Position numbers and translations under genes: made by a program. 11,262 nucleotides of DNA from UBA7398 sp964597305 (lineage in GTDB: Bacteria; Actinomycetota; Actinomycetes; Nanopelagicales; Nanopelagicaceae): assembly GCA_964597305.1 (NCBI GenBank), contig CAZQWU010000038.1:1-11262 (forward strand), given 5' to 3'. This document shows, piece by piece, positions 1 through 6,771 of this stretch (the stretch's first letter is position 1; each line of letters begins with the position of its first letter). Below the pieces are notes generated by a model. It had not been told where the DNA came from and did not search any database. It saw only the letters and a program-made list of their open reading frames with translations.

Positions 1-53
1 CCCCCGACCCGGTGATTAAGAGTCACCTGCTCTACCAACTGAGCTAACAACCC
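1..53 (-). tRNA. tRNA-Lys (CTT anticodon), 3' end cut by window edge
   Basis: Read on the minus strand, the sequence begins with the acceptor strand GGGTTGT (53 to 47). It continues with TA, a D stem GCTC/GAGC around AGTTGGTA, and an anticodon stem GGTGA/TCACC enclosing the seven-base loop CTCTTAA. The anticodon CTT (positions 18-20) reads Lys AAG. The variable loop GGGTC and the first strand of the T stem (GGGGG) follow, and then the window ends. The rest of the T arm, the acceptor 3' strand and any encoded CCA lie outside the window. The 5' end is only three bases from the longest possible start of the divergent nuclease gene, so the tRNA promoter must lie within the 5' part of that open frame. 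Confidence 0.95.
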
Positions 54-56
54 GGG

Positions 57-758
57 ATGCATTTGATGCGTGGGGAATGGCTTCAAGTGCGGAGCCGACC
101 CTACCATGATGGTGTGAGGCGGATTGGCGCAGCGATTATTGCGTTAGTGCTGTTAGTGCCGACGCAAGAAGTTAATGCGGTTGCTGTTAAAGCGATTGAT
201 GCGGTTGGCAATTTAGTTGTTAAAGGACGAGCTCCGAAAACGGGTTATGCTCGAAGTCAATTTGGTCAGGCATGGGCTGATGTAGATAAAAATGGTTGTG
301 ATACGAGAAATGATATTTTGAAACGCGATTTAACGAATGTGGTTTATAAGGCTGGAACATGTGTGGTGTTGAGTGGAACTTTGAAAGATCCATACTCAGG
401 GGATGTGATTAATTTTGTCAGGGGAGTTTCGACAAGTTCATTAGTGCAGATCGATCATGTTGTGGCGTTATCGGATGCGTGGCAAAAAGGTGCGTTTATG
501 TTGAGTCTGGCGGATCGGACGGCGTTGGCCAATGATCCGTTGAATTTACTGGCAGTGAAGGGTTCGTTAAATTCTCAAAAAGGTGATGGAGATGCGGCAA
601 CGTGGTTGCCACCGCTGAAAAGTTTTCGATGCGAGTATGTTTCACGGCAGATTGCGGTCAAGCGGAAATATAAGTTGTGGGTCACCTCTGCTGAACGGGA
701 TGCGTTTGTGCGGATATTGAGTAAGTGCCCAGATCAGGAATTAGTGGGAACTAAATAG
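57..758 (+). CDS. Secreted HNH-type endonuclease, DUF1524 (GmrSD C-terminal-like) family
   Basis: The longest frame gives 233 aa. Residues 21-41 form a signal peptide: RR, a hydrophobic stretch of Ala/Ile/Leu/Val, then VNA before cleavage. The mature part has features known from small actinobacterial DUF1524/HNH proteins. These are ADVDKNGCDTRNDIL (74-88), the catalytic motif QIDHVVAL with D133 and H134, and NDPLNLLAVKGSLNSQKGDG (159-178), whose Asn, Lys and Asp residues complete the metal/active site. Four cysteines (81, 102, 192, 224) could form two disulfides, which fits export. The likely role is an extracellular nuclease that scavenges DNA or nucleotides. A solo 233-aa protein without the GmrS part is unlikely to be a restriction enzyme (inference). 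The start is uncertain. ATG 57 or 66 would overlap the region needed for the tRNA-Lys promoter. GTG 87 has GGGG about ten bases upstream, and GTG 114 lies just before the RR of the signal peptide. Confidence 0.8.
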   Translation: MHLMRGEWLQVRSRPYHDGVRRIGAAIIALVLLVPTQEVNAVAVKAIDAVGNLVVKGRAPKTGYARSQFGQAWADVDKNGCDTRNDILKRDLTNVVYKAGTCVVLSGTLKDPYSGDVINFVRGVSTSSLVQIDHVVALSDAWQKGAFMLSLADRTALANDPLNLLAVKGSLNSQKGDGDAATWLPPLKSFRCEYVSRQIAVKRKYKLWVTSAERDAFVRILSKCPDQELVGTK

Positions 759-1176
759 TTTCTTTGGTGGCTTTATGTTCGCGCACTTTTACGACTATTT
801 CGCGGATACCAAGGAGTGTGAAGATGGCGATCAGAAGGATGAAGCCGTCGAAGATTGAGCGGGGAACGGATTTTGCAGTAGAGAGAATGTAGGCATCCGG
901 AGCGAAGTGAAAGACAAGAGCGATAGCGCCGAAGATTAATGTTTTGCGCCATTGTTTTTCAACGATGGAGAAGAGAAGTTTTGCTGTGGTGATGGCGTAA
1001 GGAACTGAGATAGTGAGAACGATAGCGAGATAGACATACGGATTTACTCCGTAATGGGCGAAAGTTTTATCGACGGCGACTGAACGGATAATTCCCCAAG
1101 TGAAGACAATGGCAATCCACCAACGTTCTGCGAGTTGTTTATGGCGTTCATTTTTAAGCCACGAGGTGATTGTCAC
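751..1176 (-). CDS. Small four-helix membrane protein of unknown function
   Basis: From GTG 1176 this frame gives 141 aa, which I do not recognise. It has four hydrophobic segments at about 19-35, 47-70, 79-98 and 107-128. The connecting and C-terminal parts are rich in Lys and Arg (KQWRK, KVREHKATKE), so it should be an integral inner-membrane protein. The open frame extends upstream to an ATG at 1299, but that extension is the translation of tRNA-His (VAQLVEHPVV and following residues). It must be discarded. GTG 1176 is the first plausible start after the tRNA. AGGA stands about 15 bases upstream, which is far for a ribosome site, so translation from a processed or short-leader transcript is possible. 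The gene may be co-transcribed behind tRNA-His. Its last 8 bases overlap the 3' end of the convergent nuclease gene. Confidence 0.55.
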   Translation of the reverse strand: MTITSWLKNERHKQLAERWWIAIVFTWGIIRSVAVDKTFAHYGVNPYVYLAIVLTISVPYAITTAKLLFSIVEKQWRKTLIFGAIALVFHFAPDAYILSTAKSVPRSIFDGFILLIAIFTLLGIREIVVKVREHKATKETI

Positions 1177-1205
1177 TGAGTGAGAATAAATCCTTTTACT
1201 GTGAA

Positions 1206-1282
1206 TGGGGTGAGCGACGGGGCTCGAACCCGCGACATCCCGGACCACAACCGGGTGCTCTACCAGCTGAGCTACGCCCACC
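1206..1282 (-). tRNA. tRNA-His (GTG anticodon), CCA encoded
   Basis: On the minus strand the acceptor GTGGGCG pairs with CGCTCAC (1216 to 1210). The D stem is GCTC/GAGC. The anticodon stem CCCGG/CCGGG holds the loop TTGTGGT with anticodon GTG. The T stem GCGGG/CCCGT flanks TTCGAGC. The tRNA-His hallmark is present: an extra G at -1 (position 1282) opposite discriminator C73 (1209). CCA is encoded at 1208-1206. The small membrane protein starts about 30 bases downstream on the same strand. A weak -10-like TACTAT lies about 20 bases upstream of the tRNA (complement of 1300-1305), without a convincing -35 at normal spacing. Confidence 0.97.
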
Positions 1283-1373
1283 ACGACATTCGTGGGCAAT
1301 AGTACCCGTTATCAAATAGCGGCGATCAATCGGCGTTTTGTTTAGGGAGTTGAAGGTTCACATCATGTTCACA

Positions 1374-1402
1374 TTGAAATTACCAGCCTCTTTAAATATG
1401 TA
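1374..1402 (+). promoter_or_regulatory. Candidate promoter of the DUF1800-DUF1501 operon
   Basis: TTGAAA (1374-1379) and TATGTA (1397-1402, followed by AAT) are separated by exactly 17 bases. This matches the housekeeping sigma consensus well. Transcription would start near 1409, leaving only about 9 bases before the GTG start at 1418. No Shine-Dalgarno sequence is visible there. A very short or leaderless message, common in actinobacteria, would explain this. The start site has not been measured. Confidence 0.45.
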
Positions 1403-1417
1403 AATTAGCATCGAGAT

Positions 1418-2716
1418 GTGGATGTAGTGGAACGACGCACATTGTCGCGCTTGGTCCATCGTTTTTCGTTTGGACCCAAACCAGGCGATTTTGAATCGTA
1501 TTTATCAGCCGGATTTTCGAAATCGGTTGATCGAATAATTAGTAACGCCACACCAGATAATTACGATGTTCGAAATCTGCTAGGAATTAATTATCTGGGT
1601 ATTCAACCAGCGCAAAAAACAGCCGAACTAACAGCCTATCAAGCGCAGAAGCGAAATCAGATGAGCACATTGACTATATGGTGGCTCGATCAAATGGTTC
1701 TGCAGCAACATTCGATTACAGAGCGAATGGCCTGGTTTTGGCACGGTCACTGGTCGACTTCAAATTCAAAAGTAGATGATCCTATGTTGATGGCGAATCA
1801 TCTAACGACGCTTCGAAATATGTCGGTTGGGAATTTTAGTGAAATGGCTCGATTAATGGTGATGGATGGAGCACTTGTGCTCTGGCTAGATGGTCAACGA
1901 AATACTAAGAACGCTCCCAATGAGAATTTATCTCGCGAGTTAATGGAGTTATTTCTTTTAGGAGTCAATCGTTACACGGAGATTGATGTTAAGCAAATCG
2001 CCAAAGCATTAACTGGATATGGAATAGATCCAAGTTCTGGAACTGTGATTCGAGATAGTAAGAAAAGTTATCTTGATCCGGTAACTTTTTTAGGTATGAC
2101 TGGTAAATACGACGCTGAGTCTCTAGCGCTCGAATTAGTCAAAACTTCGTCGTGTGAACGATTTATTCCTGAGCGGTTATGGTTTCGATTTGTTTCAACG
2201 GATACTCCGTTACCGCAAAACCATGTGAGCGAGACTCAATTTAAGAATCGGGAAGTATTACAAGCAGTTCGCGCACTCATAACTTCTGATGAATTTATTT
2301 ATGGAAATTTTCCACAAGTGAAATCTCCCTTGGAGTGGCTTGTGGGGATTTTGCGAGCAGGAAATATCACACCGTCGCTATCGCCGAATCCAGCTAGTTT
2401 GGTGGAATTATTAAATTCCCTTGGTCAGCGACCGTTTTACCCACCAACGGTTGGTGGATGGCCGGCAGATGATGCGTGGTTAACAACGGCCTCAATGATG
2501 TTACGTATTCAAGCGGCGCAAAACATTATGAAATATGCAGATCTCGCACCAATTTCAAAATTAAATGTGAAATCTCGAGTAGAAGGAATGGCTAAATGGT
2601 TGGGAATTTCAGTGTGGAGTGAACGAACAAAAGCAGCTTTCGCTACTGCACTTCGAGATCCGGTTCGATTAGCAGTTCTTGGAGTTTGCAGTCCAGAGTA
2701 CTTGGTGAATGCATGA
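1418..2716 (+). CDS. DUF1800 family protein
   Basis: This 432-aa protein belongs to the DUF1800 family, which is almost always encoded next to DUF1501 and has no settled biochemical role. Family features are LSRLVHRFSFGP (9-20), WWLDQM (88-93), ERMAWFWHGHW with its His pair (102-112), MDGALVLWLDG (149-159), NENLSRELMELFLLG (168-182) followed by the YTE/KQIAKALTGY segment, and near the C terminus RPFYPPTVGGWP. It is slightly shorter than many members. No signal peptide or membrane helix is visible at the N terminus, unlike its Tat-bearing partner, so export would need the partner or another route (inference). GTG 1418 is the first start after the candidate promoter, and GTG 1427 is an alternative. 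The stop codon overlaps the start of the next gene (ATGA), so the two are translationally coupled. Confidence 0.87.
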   Translation: MDVVERRTLSRLVHRFSFGPKPGDFESYLSAGFSKSVDRIISNATPDNYDVRNLLGINYLGIQPAQKTAELTAYQAQKRNQMSTLTIWWLDQMVLQQHSITERMAWFWHGHWSTSNSKVDDPMLMANHLTTLRNMSVGNFSEMARLMVMDGALVLWLDGQRNTKNAPNENLSRELMELFLLGVNRYTEIDVKQIAKALTGYGIDPSSGTVIRDSKKSYLDPVTFLGMTGKYDAESLALELVKTSSCERFIPERLWFRFVSTDTPLPQNHVSETQFKNREVLQAVRALITSDEFIYGNFPQVKSPLEWLVGILRAGNITPSLSPNPASLVELLNSLGQRPFYPPTVGGWPADDAWLTTASMMLRIQAAQNIMKYADLAPISKLNVKSRVEGMAKWLGISVWSERTKAAFATALRDPVRLAVLGVCSPEYLVNA

Positions 2717-3957
2717 AGAGTTCTCAAAAAATGAATACAGTATCTCGTCGCCAGTTCATCAAACTTGTTGGCGCTGGTGCGATAGCGTCGGCTGCCCAGT
2801 CATTGACAATAAATGACATTGCAGAAGCAGCCATATCAAGACCTTTGCCATTAGGAACTCCGATTTTGGTAGTTGTGACTTTATACGGCGGTAACGATGG
2901 TTTGAATACCGTGGTTCCTGTTACAGATCCGGCGTATCAAAAACTTCGACCGCAATTGGCTTACACAGAGCAGCAAGTACTTTCAATAGGAGAAGATTTA
3001 TATCTCAACGGTGCTATGTCAGGCATGAAATATCTTTGGGATAAAAACCAACTAGCGATTGTCCGAGGAGTGGGATATCCACAATCTGATCGTTCACATT
3101 TCACATCCATGGCGATATGGCAAAGCGCATCACTCACGCCAGTAAAAACTGGTTGGTTAGGTCGTTGGGTTGAGACGCAAAAACAAGACGCTTTTCTCGC
3201 GATTAGTTTGGGCTCCGTATTACCACCGTTGCTCGCCGGCACTCGTAGATCTGGCTCAGTATTACCATTAGGTGGGCTCAAAAGTCCGACCGGAACATTG
3301 GCTGATGATTGTTCGAGGTTATCTATTGCGAGCGCTAACGATGATCGATTAACTGCTCTTGCTGCCCGTAGTCTGCGAGATTTATTTGAAGTATCAGCAG
3401 AAATTACATCAGTGCTAAATCAACCGGCGCCGGCTTCGAGCGATCTTCCTACGATAGTTGGTGGCAATGCAGGTGGTGATTCAAATTTGATAGCACAACT
3501 TGATATCGTTGCTAAATTAATTGCAGCAGGTTCGCCGACAAAAGTTTGGTCAGTCTCTCTTGGTGGTTTTGATACTCATGCTGATGAAAATACTGCGCAA
3601 GCTAGATTGCTGGGAGCAGTCTCATATTCACTCTCGCGCTTCATGTCTCAAATGCGTTCGATTGATCGCGGTAGAGATGTCACTGTACTTGTTTATAGTG
3701 AGTTTGGTCGACGTGTGCGCGCGAATGCTTCTCAAGGAACTGACCATGGAACAAGTGGTCCGGTTTTTGTGATGGGAGAGCGAGTCAAAGGTGGGTTCTA
3801 TGGTGAACAGCCTGCCCTCAACAAATTGAAAGACGATGATCTCTCGGTCACGACAGATTTTCGTGACATTTACAGCGGCCTATTAGAAGATGTCTTGCGA
3901 ACCGATGCGACAAAGGTTATTCCAGATTGGTCAAGCAAACTTACGATGTTTAAATAA
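2713..3957 (+). CDS. DUF1501 family protein with Tat signal
   Basis: The 414-aa product starts at ATG 2713, inside the ATGA overlap with the DUF1800 gene. The frame opens further upstream, but this start gives normal coupling and places the Tat signal correctly. Residues 11-17 are SRRQFIK, a twin-arginine motif, followed by a mildly hydrophobic Ala/Gly stretch and AEAA near 40, so the protein should leave the cytoplasm folded. Family features are VVVTLYGGNDGLNTVVP early in the mature part, RSHFTSMAIWQ, SLGGFDTHADEN, VLVYSEFGRRVRAN, and GTDHGTSGPVFVMG with GGFYGE. The Asp/His sets (FDTH, TDHG) resemble metal-binding positions of the alkaline phosphatase/sulfatase-like fold to which DUF1501 is related. 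The substrate is unknown. The gene pair probably forms one exported or surface-associated system. The gene ends four bases before the convergent orn gene with no clear terminator hairpin between. Confidence 0.9.
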   Translation: MKSSQKMNTVSRRQFIKLVGAGAIASAAQSLTINDIAEAAISRPLPLGTPILVVVTLYGGNDGLNTVVPVTDPAYQKLRPQLAYTEQQVLSIGEDLYLNGAMSGMKYLWDKNQLAIVRGVGYPQSDRSHFTSMAIWQSASLTPVKTGWLGRWVETQKQDAFLAISLGSVLPPLLAGTRRSGSVLPLGGLKSPTGTLADDCSRLSIASANDDRLTALAARSLRDLFEVSAEITSVLNQPAPASSDLPTIVGGNAGGDSNLIAQLDIVAKLIAAGSPTKVWSVSLGGFDTHADENTAQARLLGAVSYSLSRFMSQMRSIDRGRDVTVLVYSEFGRRVRANASQGTDHGTSGPVFVMGERVKGGFYGEQPALNKLKDDDLSVTTDFRDIYSGLLEDVLRTDATKVIPDWSSKLTMFK

Positions 3958-3961
3958 TAAA

Positions 3962-4516
3962 TTAATTTTGCTTTGAAAAGATGCTCTCGCGGTAATAACG
4001 GAGTTCTTCGATCGAATCACGGACATCGCCCATCGCGCGATGATTACCGGTTTTAGTTGGCGCTTTTTCGGCGATCTCGGGATACCAACGTTTTACGAGC
4101 TCTTTGAGTGAGGAGACATCGACGATTCGATAATGCAGGAATGCATCAAGTTTTGGCATATCGCGGGCGATAAAGTTTTTATCCATCGAGATGGAGTTTC
4201 CGGCAAGTGGTGCAGTGCCCGGTTTAATACCAGTAGAGGTGAGATAGTCGAGAACTTTTGTTTCTGCTTCTTCCATAGAAGCGCCTTGCGAGATAAGTGG
4301 AAGTAAGCCAGATTCAGTGTGCATATTTTTAACAAACGGTGACATCTGATCGAGTTTTTCTTGAGAAGTTTTAATCACGATGTCGGCGCCATCGCCGATG
4401 GGATTAAGTTGGGAATCGGTAACCAGAACTGCGATTTCGACGAGCGCGTCATTGGCGAGTGAGAGCCCAGTCATCTCGCAGTCGATCCAGATCAGGTGAG
4501 AGTTCTCAGTTGGCAA
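3962..4516 (-). CDS. orn: Oligoribonuclease (DEDDh 3'-5' exonuclease)
   Basis: The 184-aa product matches the normal length of Orn. This cytoplasmic enzyme degrades 2-5 nt RNAs, including pGpG from c-di-GMP turnover, to mononucleotides. The DEDDh active site is complete: D12 and E14 in WIDCEMTGL, D112 in SMDKNFIARD, and H159 and D164 in NHRAMGDVRDSIEELRYYR. The start is TTG at 4516 (complement of 4514-4516). An in-frame TAA stands only six bases upstream, and no other start precedes the first catalytic motif. A weak GGA lies a few bases upstream. A -10-like TATAGA (about 4528-4533 on the complement) would give a leader of roughly ten bases. tRNA-Arg lies upstream on the same strand, so read-through from it is also possible. 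The gene converges on the DUF1501 gene. Confidence 0.96.
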   Translation of the reverse strand: MPTENSHLIWIDCEMTGLSLANDALVEIAVLVTDSQLNPIGDGADIVIKTSQEKLDQMSPFVKNMHTESGLLPLISQGASMEEAETKVLDYLTSTGIKPGTAPLAGNSISMDKNFIARDMPKLDAFLHYRIVDVSSLKELVKRWYPEIAEKAPTKTGNHRAMGDVRDSIEELRYYRESIFSKQN

Positions 4517-4541
4517 AAGTTATCCGTTCTATAACATTTTC

Positions 4542-4557
4542 AGTAAAAGTTTTTACT
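4542..4557. repeat. Perfect 7-bp inverted repeat between tRNA-Arg and orn
   Basis: AGTAAAA and TTTTACT are exact inverted copies separated by two bases. The repeat lies five bases beyond the tRNA-Arg 3' end, in the short orn leader region. It is AT-only except for its ends and has no clean U tract, so it is a poor terminator. It could be a weak operator or a processing signal for the tRNA 3' trailer. Function is unknown. Confidence 0.4.
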
Positions 4558-4561
4558 ATCG

Positions 4562-4635
4562 CGCGCCCGGCAGGAATCGAACCTGCGACAACCTGCTTAG
4601 AAGGCAGGTGCTCTATCCGACTGAGCTACGGGCGC
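4562..4635 (-). tRNA. tRNA-Arg (TCT anticodon)
   Basis: On the minus strand the acceptor GCGCCCG pairs with CGGGCGC. The D stem is GCTC/GAGC around AGTCGGATA. The anticodon stem CCTGC/GCAGG encloses CTTCTAA, giving anticodon TCT. The T stem GCAGG/CCTGC flanks TTCGATT. The discriminator is G (complement of 4562) and the next bases are CGA, so CCA is not encoded and must be added. tRNA-His in this same window does encode it. Short plus-strand frames over this locus are tRNA translation artefacts. Confidence 0.97.
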
Positions 4636-4693
4636 ATAGTGTGAAGTAGAACATGCGAAGTCTACCGATTGGGAACATATAAGGTTTGTCATC

Positions 4694-6361
4694 GTGGCAG
4701 AGTTCATTTATACGATGAAAAAGGCGCGTAAAGCGCATGGTGACAAGGTCATTCTTGATGATGTCACATTGATGTTTCTGCCGGGTGCAAAGATCGGTGT
4801 AGTTGGTCCTAATGGCGCAGGTAAATCAACAGTGCTGCAAATTATGGCGGGGTTACAACAACCATCAAATGGTGAAGCGTTTTTATCACCGGGATATACC
4901 GTCGGAATATTGTTACAAGAGCCACCATTAGATGAGACAAAAACAGTTTTAGAGAATGTGCAAGATGGCGTTGGCGAGACGATGGCGTTGTTAAAGCGCT
5001 TTAATCAAGTCAGCGAAGAGATGGCTTCGCCGGATGCTGACTACGACAAATTATTGGCTGAAATGGGGAATCTGCAAGAGAAGTTAGATCATTTGAATGC
5101 TTGGGATTTAGATTCACAGTTAGAGCAGGCGATGGATGCGCTGCGATGTCCGCCCGGGGATGCGGATGTGAAAGTTTTATCTGGTGGTGAAAAGCGTCGA
5201 GTGGCGTTATGTAAGTTGCTATTACAAAAGCCTGATTTATTGTTACTTGATGAGCCAACCAACCATTTAGATGCTGAATCGGTGTTATGGCTCGAGCAAC
5301 ATTTAAGTAAATATGAAGGAACAGTTGTTGCCATTACTCACGATCGTTACTTCTTGGACAATGTTGCCGAATGGATTTTGGAATTAGATCGTGGCCGGGC
5401 GTATCCGTATGAAGGTAACTACACCACCTACTTGGATACGAAAGCGACGCGATTAAAGATCGAAGGCCAGAAAGATGCTAAGCGGGCGAAGCGATTGGCG
5501 GAAGAGTTGGAGTGGGTTCGTCAGAATGCGAAAGGGCGACAGACTAAATCGAAGGCGCGGTTGGCTCGCTACGAAGAGATGGCAGCGGAAGCAGAGAAGA
5601 CCCGCAAGTTAGATTTCGAAGAGATTCAAATTCCGATGGGTCCGCGACTTGGCAATGTTGTCGTGGAGGTCGATAAATTATCGAAAGGATTCGGCGATAA
5701 GTTATTGATCGATAATTTGTCGTTTTCGTTGCCACGAAACGGAATTGTTGGCGTGATAGGCCCTAACGGCGCGGGAAAAACAACGCTCTTTAAGATGATT
5801 TTGGGGCAAGAGAAACCTGATTCAGGATCGATCAAAGTGGGCGAGACGGTCAAGATTTCTTATGTCGATCAGTCTCGGGCAGGAATTGATCCGAAGAAAT
5901 CGTTATGGGAAGTTGTTTCGGATGGTTTGGATTTTATTAAGGTCGGAAATAATGAAATGCCTTCTCGTGCATATGTTTCGGCATTTGGTTTTAAGGGACC
6001 TGATCAACAAAAGGCAGCGGGAGTTTTATCAGGTGGTGAGCGAAACCGATTGAATTTAGCGTTGACGTTGAAGATGGGCGGAAATTTATTACTGCTTGAT
6101 GAGCCGACCAACGATTTAGATGTTGAGACATTGGGATCGCTGGAAAATGCGTTGTTGGAATTTCCAGGGTGTGCAGTGGTTATTTCACACGATCGTTGGT
6201 TCTTAGATCGCGTTGCGACGCACATTTTGGCTTACGAAGGAGATTCACAGTGGTTCTGGTTTGAAGGAAACTTCGAATCGTATGAGAAAAATAAAGTGGA
6301 GCGCTTGGGGCCAGAGGCTTCTCGCCCACATCGCGTGACCTATCGAAAGTTGACCCGATGA
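4694..6361 (+). CDS. ettA: Energy-dependent translational throttle protein EttA (ABC-F ATPase)
   Basis: The 555-aa soluble protein has two ABC ATPase domains in one chain and no membrane segment, as in ABC-F factors. EttA binds the ribosomal E site and couples entry into elongation to ATP/ADP level. Domain 1 has Walker A GPNGAGKST (38-46), signature LSGGEKRR (162-169) and Walker B LLLLDEPTNHLD (182-193, catalytic E187). An inserted arm lies at about 95-140. A basic helical linker (about 240-320, rich in KRAKRL and RQTKSKARL) is the P-site tRNA interaction motif. Domain 2 has GPNGAGKTT (356-364), LSGGERNR (445-452) and LLLLDEPTNDLD (465-476, E470). The C-terminal ERLGPEASRPHRVTYRKL is the EttA-type tail. 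The start is GTG 4694, with AAGG about ten bases upstream and a -10-like TATAAG at 4678-4683, so the leader is very short. The stop codon overlaps the thioesterase start (ATGA). Confidence 0.97.
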   Translation: MAEFIYTMKKARKAHGDKVILDDVTLMFLPGAKIGVVGPNGAGKSTVLQIMAGLQQPSNGEAFLSPGYTVGILLQEPPLDETKTVLENVQDGVGETMALLKRFNQVSEEMASPDADYDKLLAEMGNLQEKLDHLNAWDLDSQLEQAMDALRCPPGDADVKVLSGGEKRRVALCKLLLQKPDLLLLDEPTNHLDAESVLWLEQHLSKYEGTVVAITHDRYFLDNVAEWILELDRGRAYPYEGNYTTYLDTKATRLKIEGQKDAKRAKRLAEELEWVRQNAKGRQTKSKARLARYEEMAAEAEKTRKLDFEEIQIPMGPRLGNVVVEVDKLSKGFGDKLLIDNLSFSLPRNGIVGVIGPNGAGKTTLFKMILGQEKPDSGSIKVGETVKISYVDQSRAGIDPKKSLWEVVSDGLDFIKVGNNEMPSRAYVSAFGFKGPDQQKAAGVLSGGERNRLNLALTLKMGGNLLLLDEPTNDLDVETLGSLENALLEFPGCAVVISHDRWFLDRVATHILAYEGDSQWFWFEGNFESYEKNKVERLGPEASRPHRVTYRKLTR

Positions 6362-6771
6362 GACATTTATATAAACACGAAGTGCGATGGGCAGATGTTG
6401 ATGCCTTTCAACACGTCAATAACGCAACATATTTAGTGTATTTCCAAGAAGCGCGAGTGGATTTTCATTGGTATGCACCCGGTCGTCGCGGTGAGAAGCA
6501 GATGTTGATGGATATGGTTGTAGCGCGAGCAGAAGTAGATTTTATTGAGCCCATCAAAGAACCGCATAAATTTATTGAGACCGAAGTGTGGTGTTCGCGA
6601 ATTGGCAATTCATCATTTGATTTGTCGTATCAGACAATGTTGGAAGGAAAAGTTGTAGCGCGTGGTAAGACGGTACAGGTTGCAGTAGATATGAAAGATG
6701 AGCGTTCGCGGCCCTTACGCGACGAAGAGCGAGCATTTTTAACGAAGTACTACGAACCTGAGGAGAAATAG
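6358..6771 (+). CDS. Acyl-CoA thioesterase, hotdog fold (4HBT/YbgC-like)
   Basis: The 137-aa protein has the usual length of a single hotdog-domain thioesterase. The N-terminal motif EVRWADVDAFQHVNNATYL (8-26) carries the conserved Asp-x-Asp (D13, D15) and the HVNN segment of the 4-hydroxybenzoyl-CoA thioesterase/YbgC family. The second Asp is the expected catalytic residue. The FQEARVDF helix follows. The family hydrolyses acyl-CoA thioesters, but chain length or aromatic preference cannot be read here. The start codon overlaps the ettA stop (ATGA), so the protein is made by translational coupling. The stop codon touches the start of the alpha-glucosidase gene. EttA-thioesterase adjacency recurs in actinobacteria as far as I recall, but I could not check this. 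Confidence 0.9.
   Translation: MRHLYKHEVRWADVDAFQHVNNATYLVYFQEARVDFHWYAPGRRGEKQMLMDMVVARAEVDFIEPIKEPHKFIETEVWCSRIGNSSFDLSYQTMLEGKVVARGKTVQVAVDMKDERSRPLRDEERAFLTKYYEPEEK

Noticed and set aside
57..758. GmrSD-type restriction or other defence system
   Set aside because: Only a signal-peptide-bearing DUF1524 domain is present, with no GmrS part, methylase or defence neighbours.
4459..4644. Plus-strand 61-codon frame over orn start and tRNA-Arg
   Set aside because: Its C-terminal half is the reverse translation of tRNA-Arg (RPAGIEPATTC type) and its N-terminal half is antisense to orn.
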